Assembly: GCA_945957075.1 (NCBI GenBank)
Contig: CAMFJP010000079.1
Location: 1-6,302, forward strand
Length of the DNA: 6,302 nt
Direction: 5' to 3'
Source of the DNA: an uncultured Chlamydiae bacterium
GTDB taxonomy: Bacteria; Chlamydiota; Chlamydiia; Chlamydiales; Rhabdochlamydiaceae
Under the pieces are notes generated by a model. The model saw only the letters and a list, made by a program, of their open reading frames with translations, did not search any database and was not told where the DNA came from. This document shows positions 6,299 through 6,302 of the stretch, piece by piece. The stretch's first letter is position 1; each line of letters begins with the position of its first letter. The position numbers and the translations under genes are program-made.

Positions 6299-6302
6299 GT
6301 GT

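Overview
The window most likely comes from a member of the Chlamydiota, probably one of the environmental (amoeba- or arthropod-associated) lineages rather than Chlamydia itself. This is inferred from the protein sequences and gene order. A dnaG primase is transcribed divergently from a small helical ORF that overlaps mutS, which matches my memory of the dnaG / small hypothetical / mutS block in Chlamydia. The MutS N-terminus also reads like chlamydial MutS. DNA composition is moderately AT-rich and uniform by eye, and I see no insertion sequence, tRNA, rRNA or CRISPR array.

Layout: (1) Positions 1-144 hold no complete gene. They contain a long, nearly perfect nested hairpin (15-95) that overlaps a 34-codon open stretch ending at 123. 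(2) Positions 145-2110 are a two-gene plus-strand unit: miaB (tRNA ms2i6A methylthiotransferase), then 10 bases later an M15-type D,D-/L,D-carboxypeptidase-like zinc peptidase. (3) Positions 2111-2168 are a convergent gap with an 11-bp-stem terminator. (4) Positions 2169-4506 are a minus-strand unit: dnaG, followed 28 bases later by a four-helix membrane protein of unknown function whose start is fixed by a GGAGG ribosome binding site. (5) Positions 4507-4550 are a short divergent promoter region. (6) Positions 4551-6298 are a plus-strand unit: the small helical protein, whose stop codon overlaps the mutS start (ATGA), and mutS.

The most notable observation is at the right edge. The mutS frame is intact and well conserved for 455 codons, then meets an in-frame TAG exactly where the family has Glu or Gln in the Y-Y-I-[E/Q]-V/I motif at the start of the clamp domain. 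The next codon, GTG (Val), again fits the family. This looks like a single-base nonsense change (GAG or CAG to TAG) that would remove the rest of the clamp and the whole ATPase, that is, a recently broken mismatch repair gene or a sequencing error. TAG also ends miaB and the peptidase gene here, so recoding is unlikely. The second most notable item is the unexplained hairpin upstream of miaB.

The other genes are housekeeping: tRNA modification, cell-wall trimming, replication priming and mismatch repair. Replication and repair are arranged back to back around one small intergenic region.
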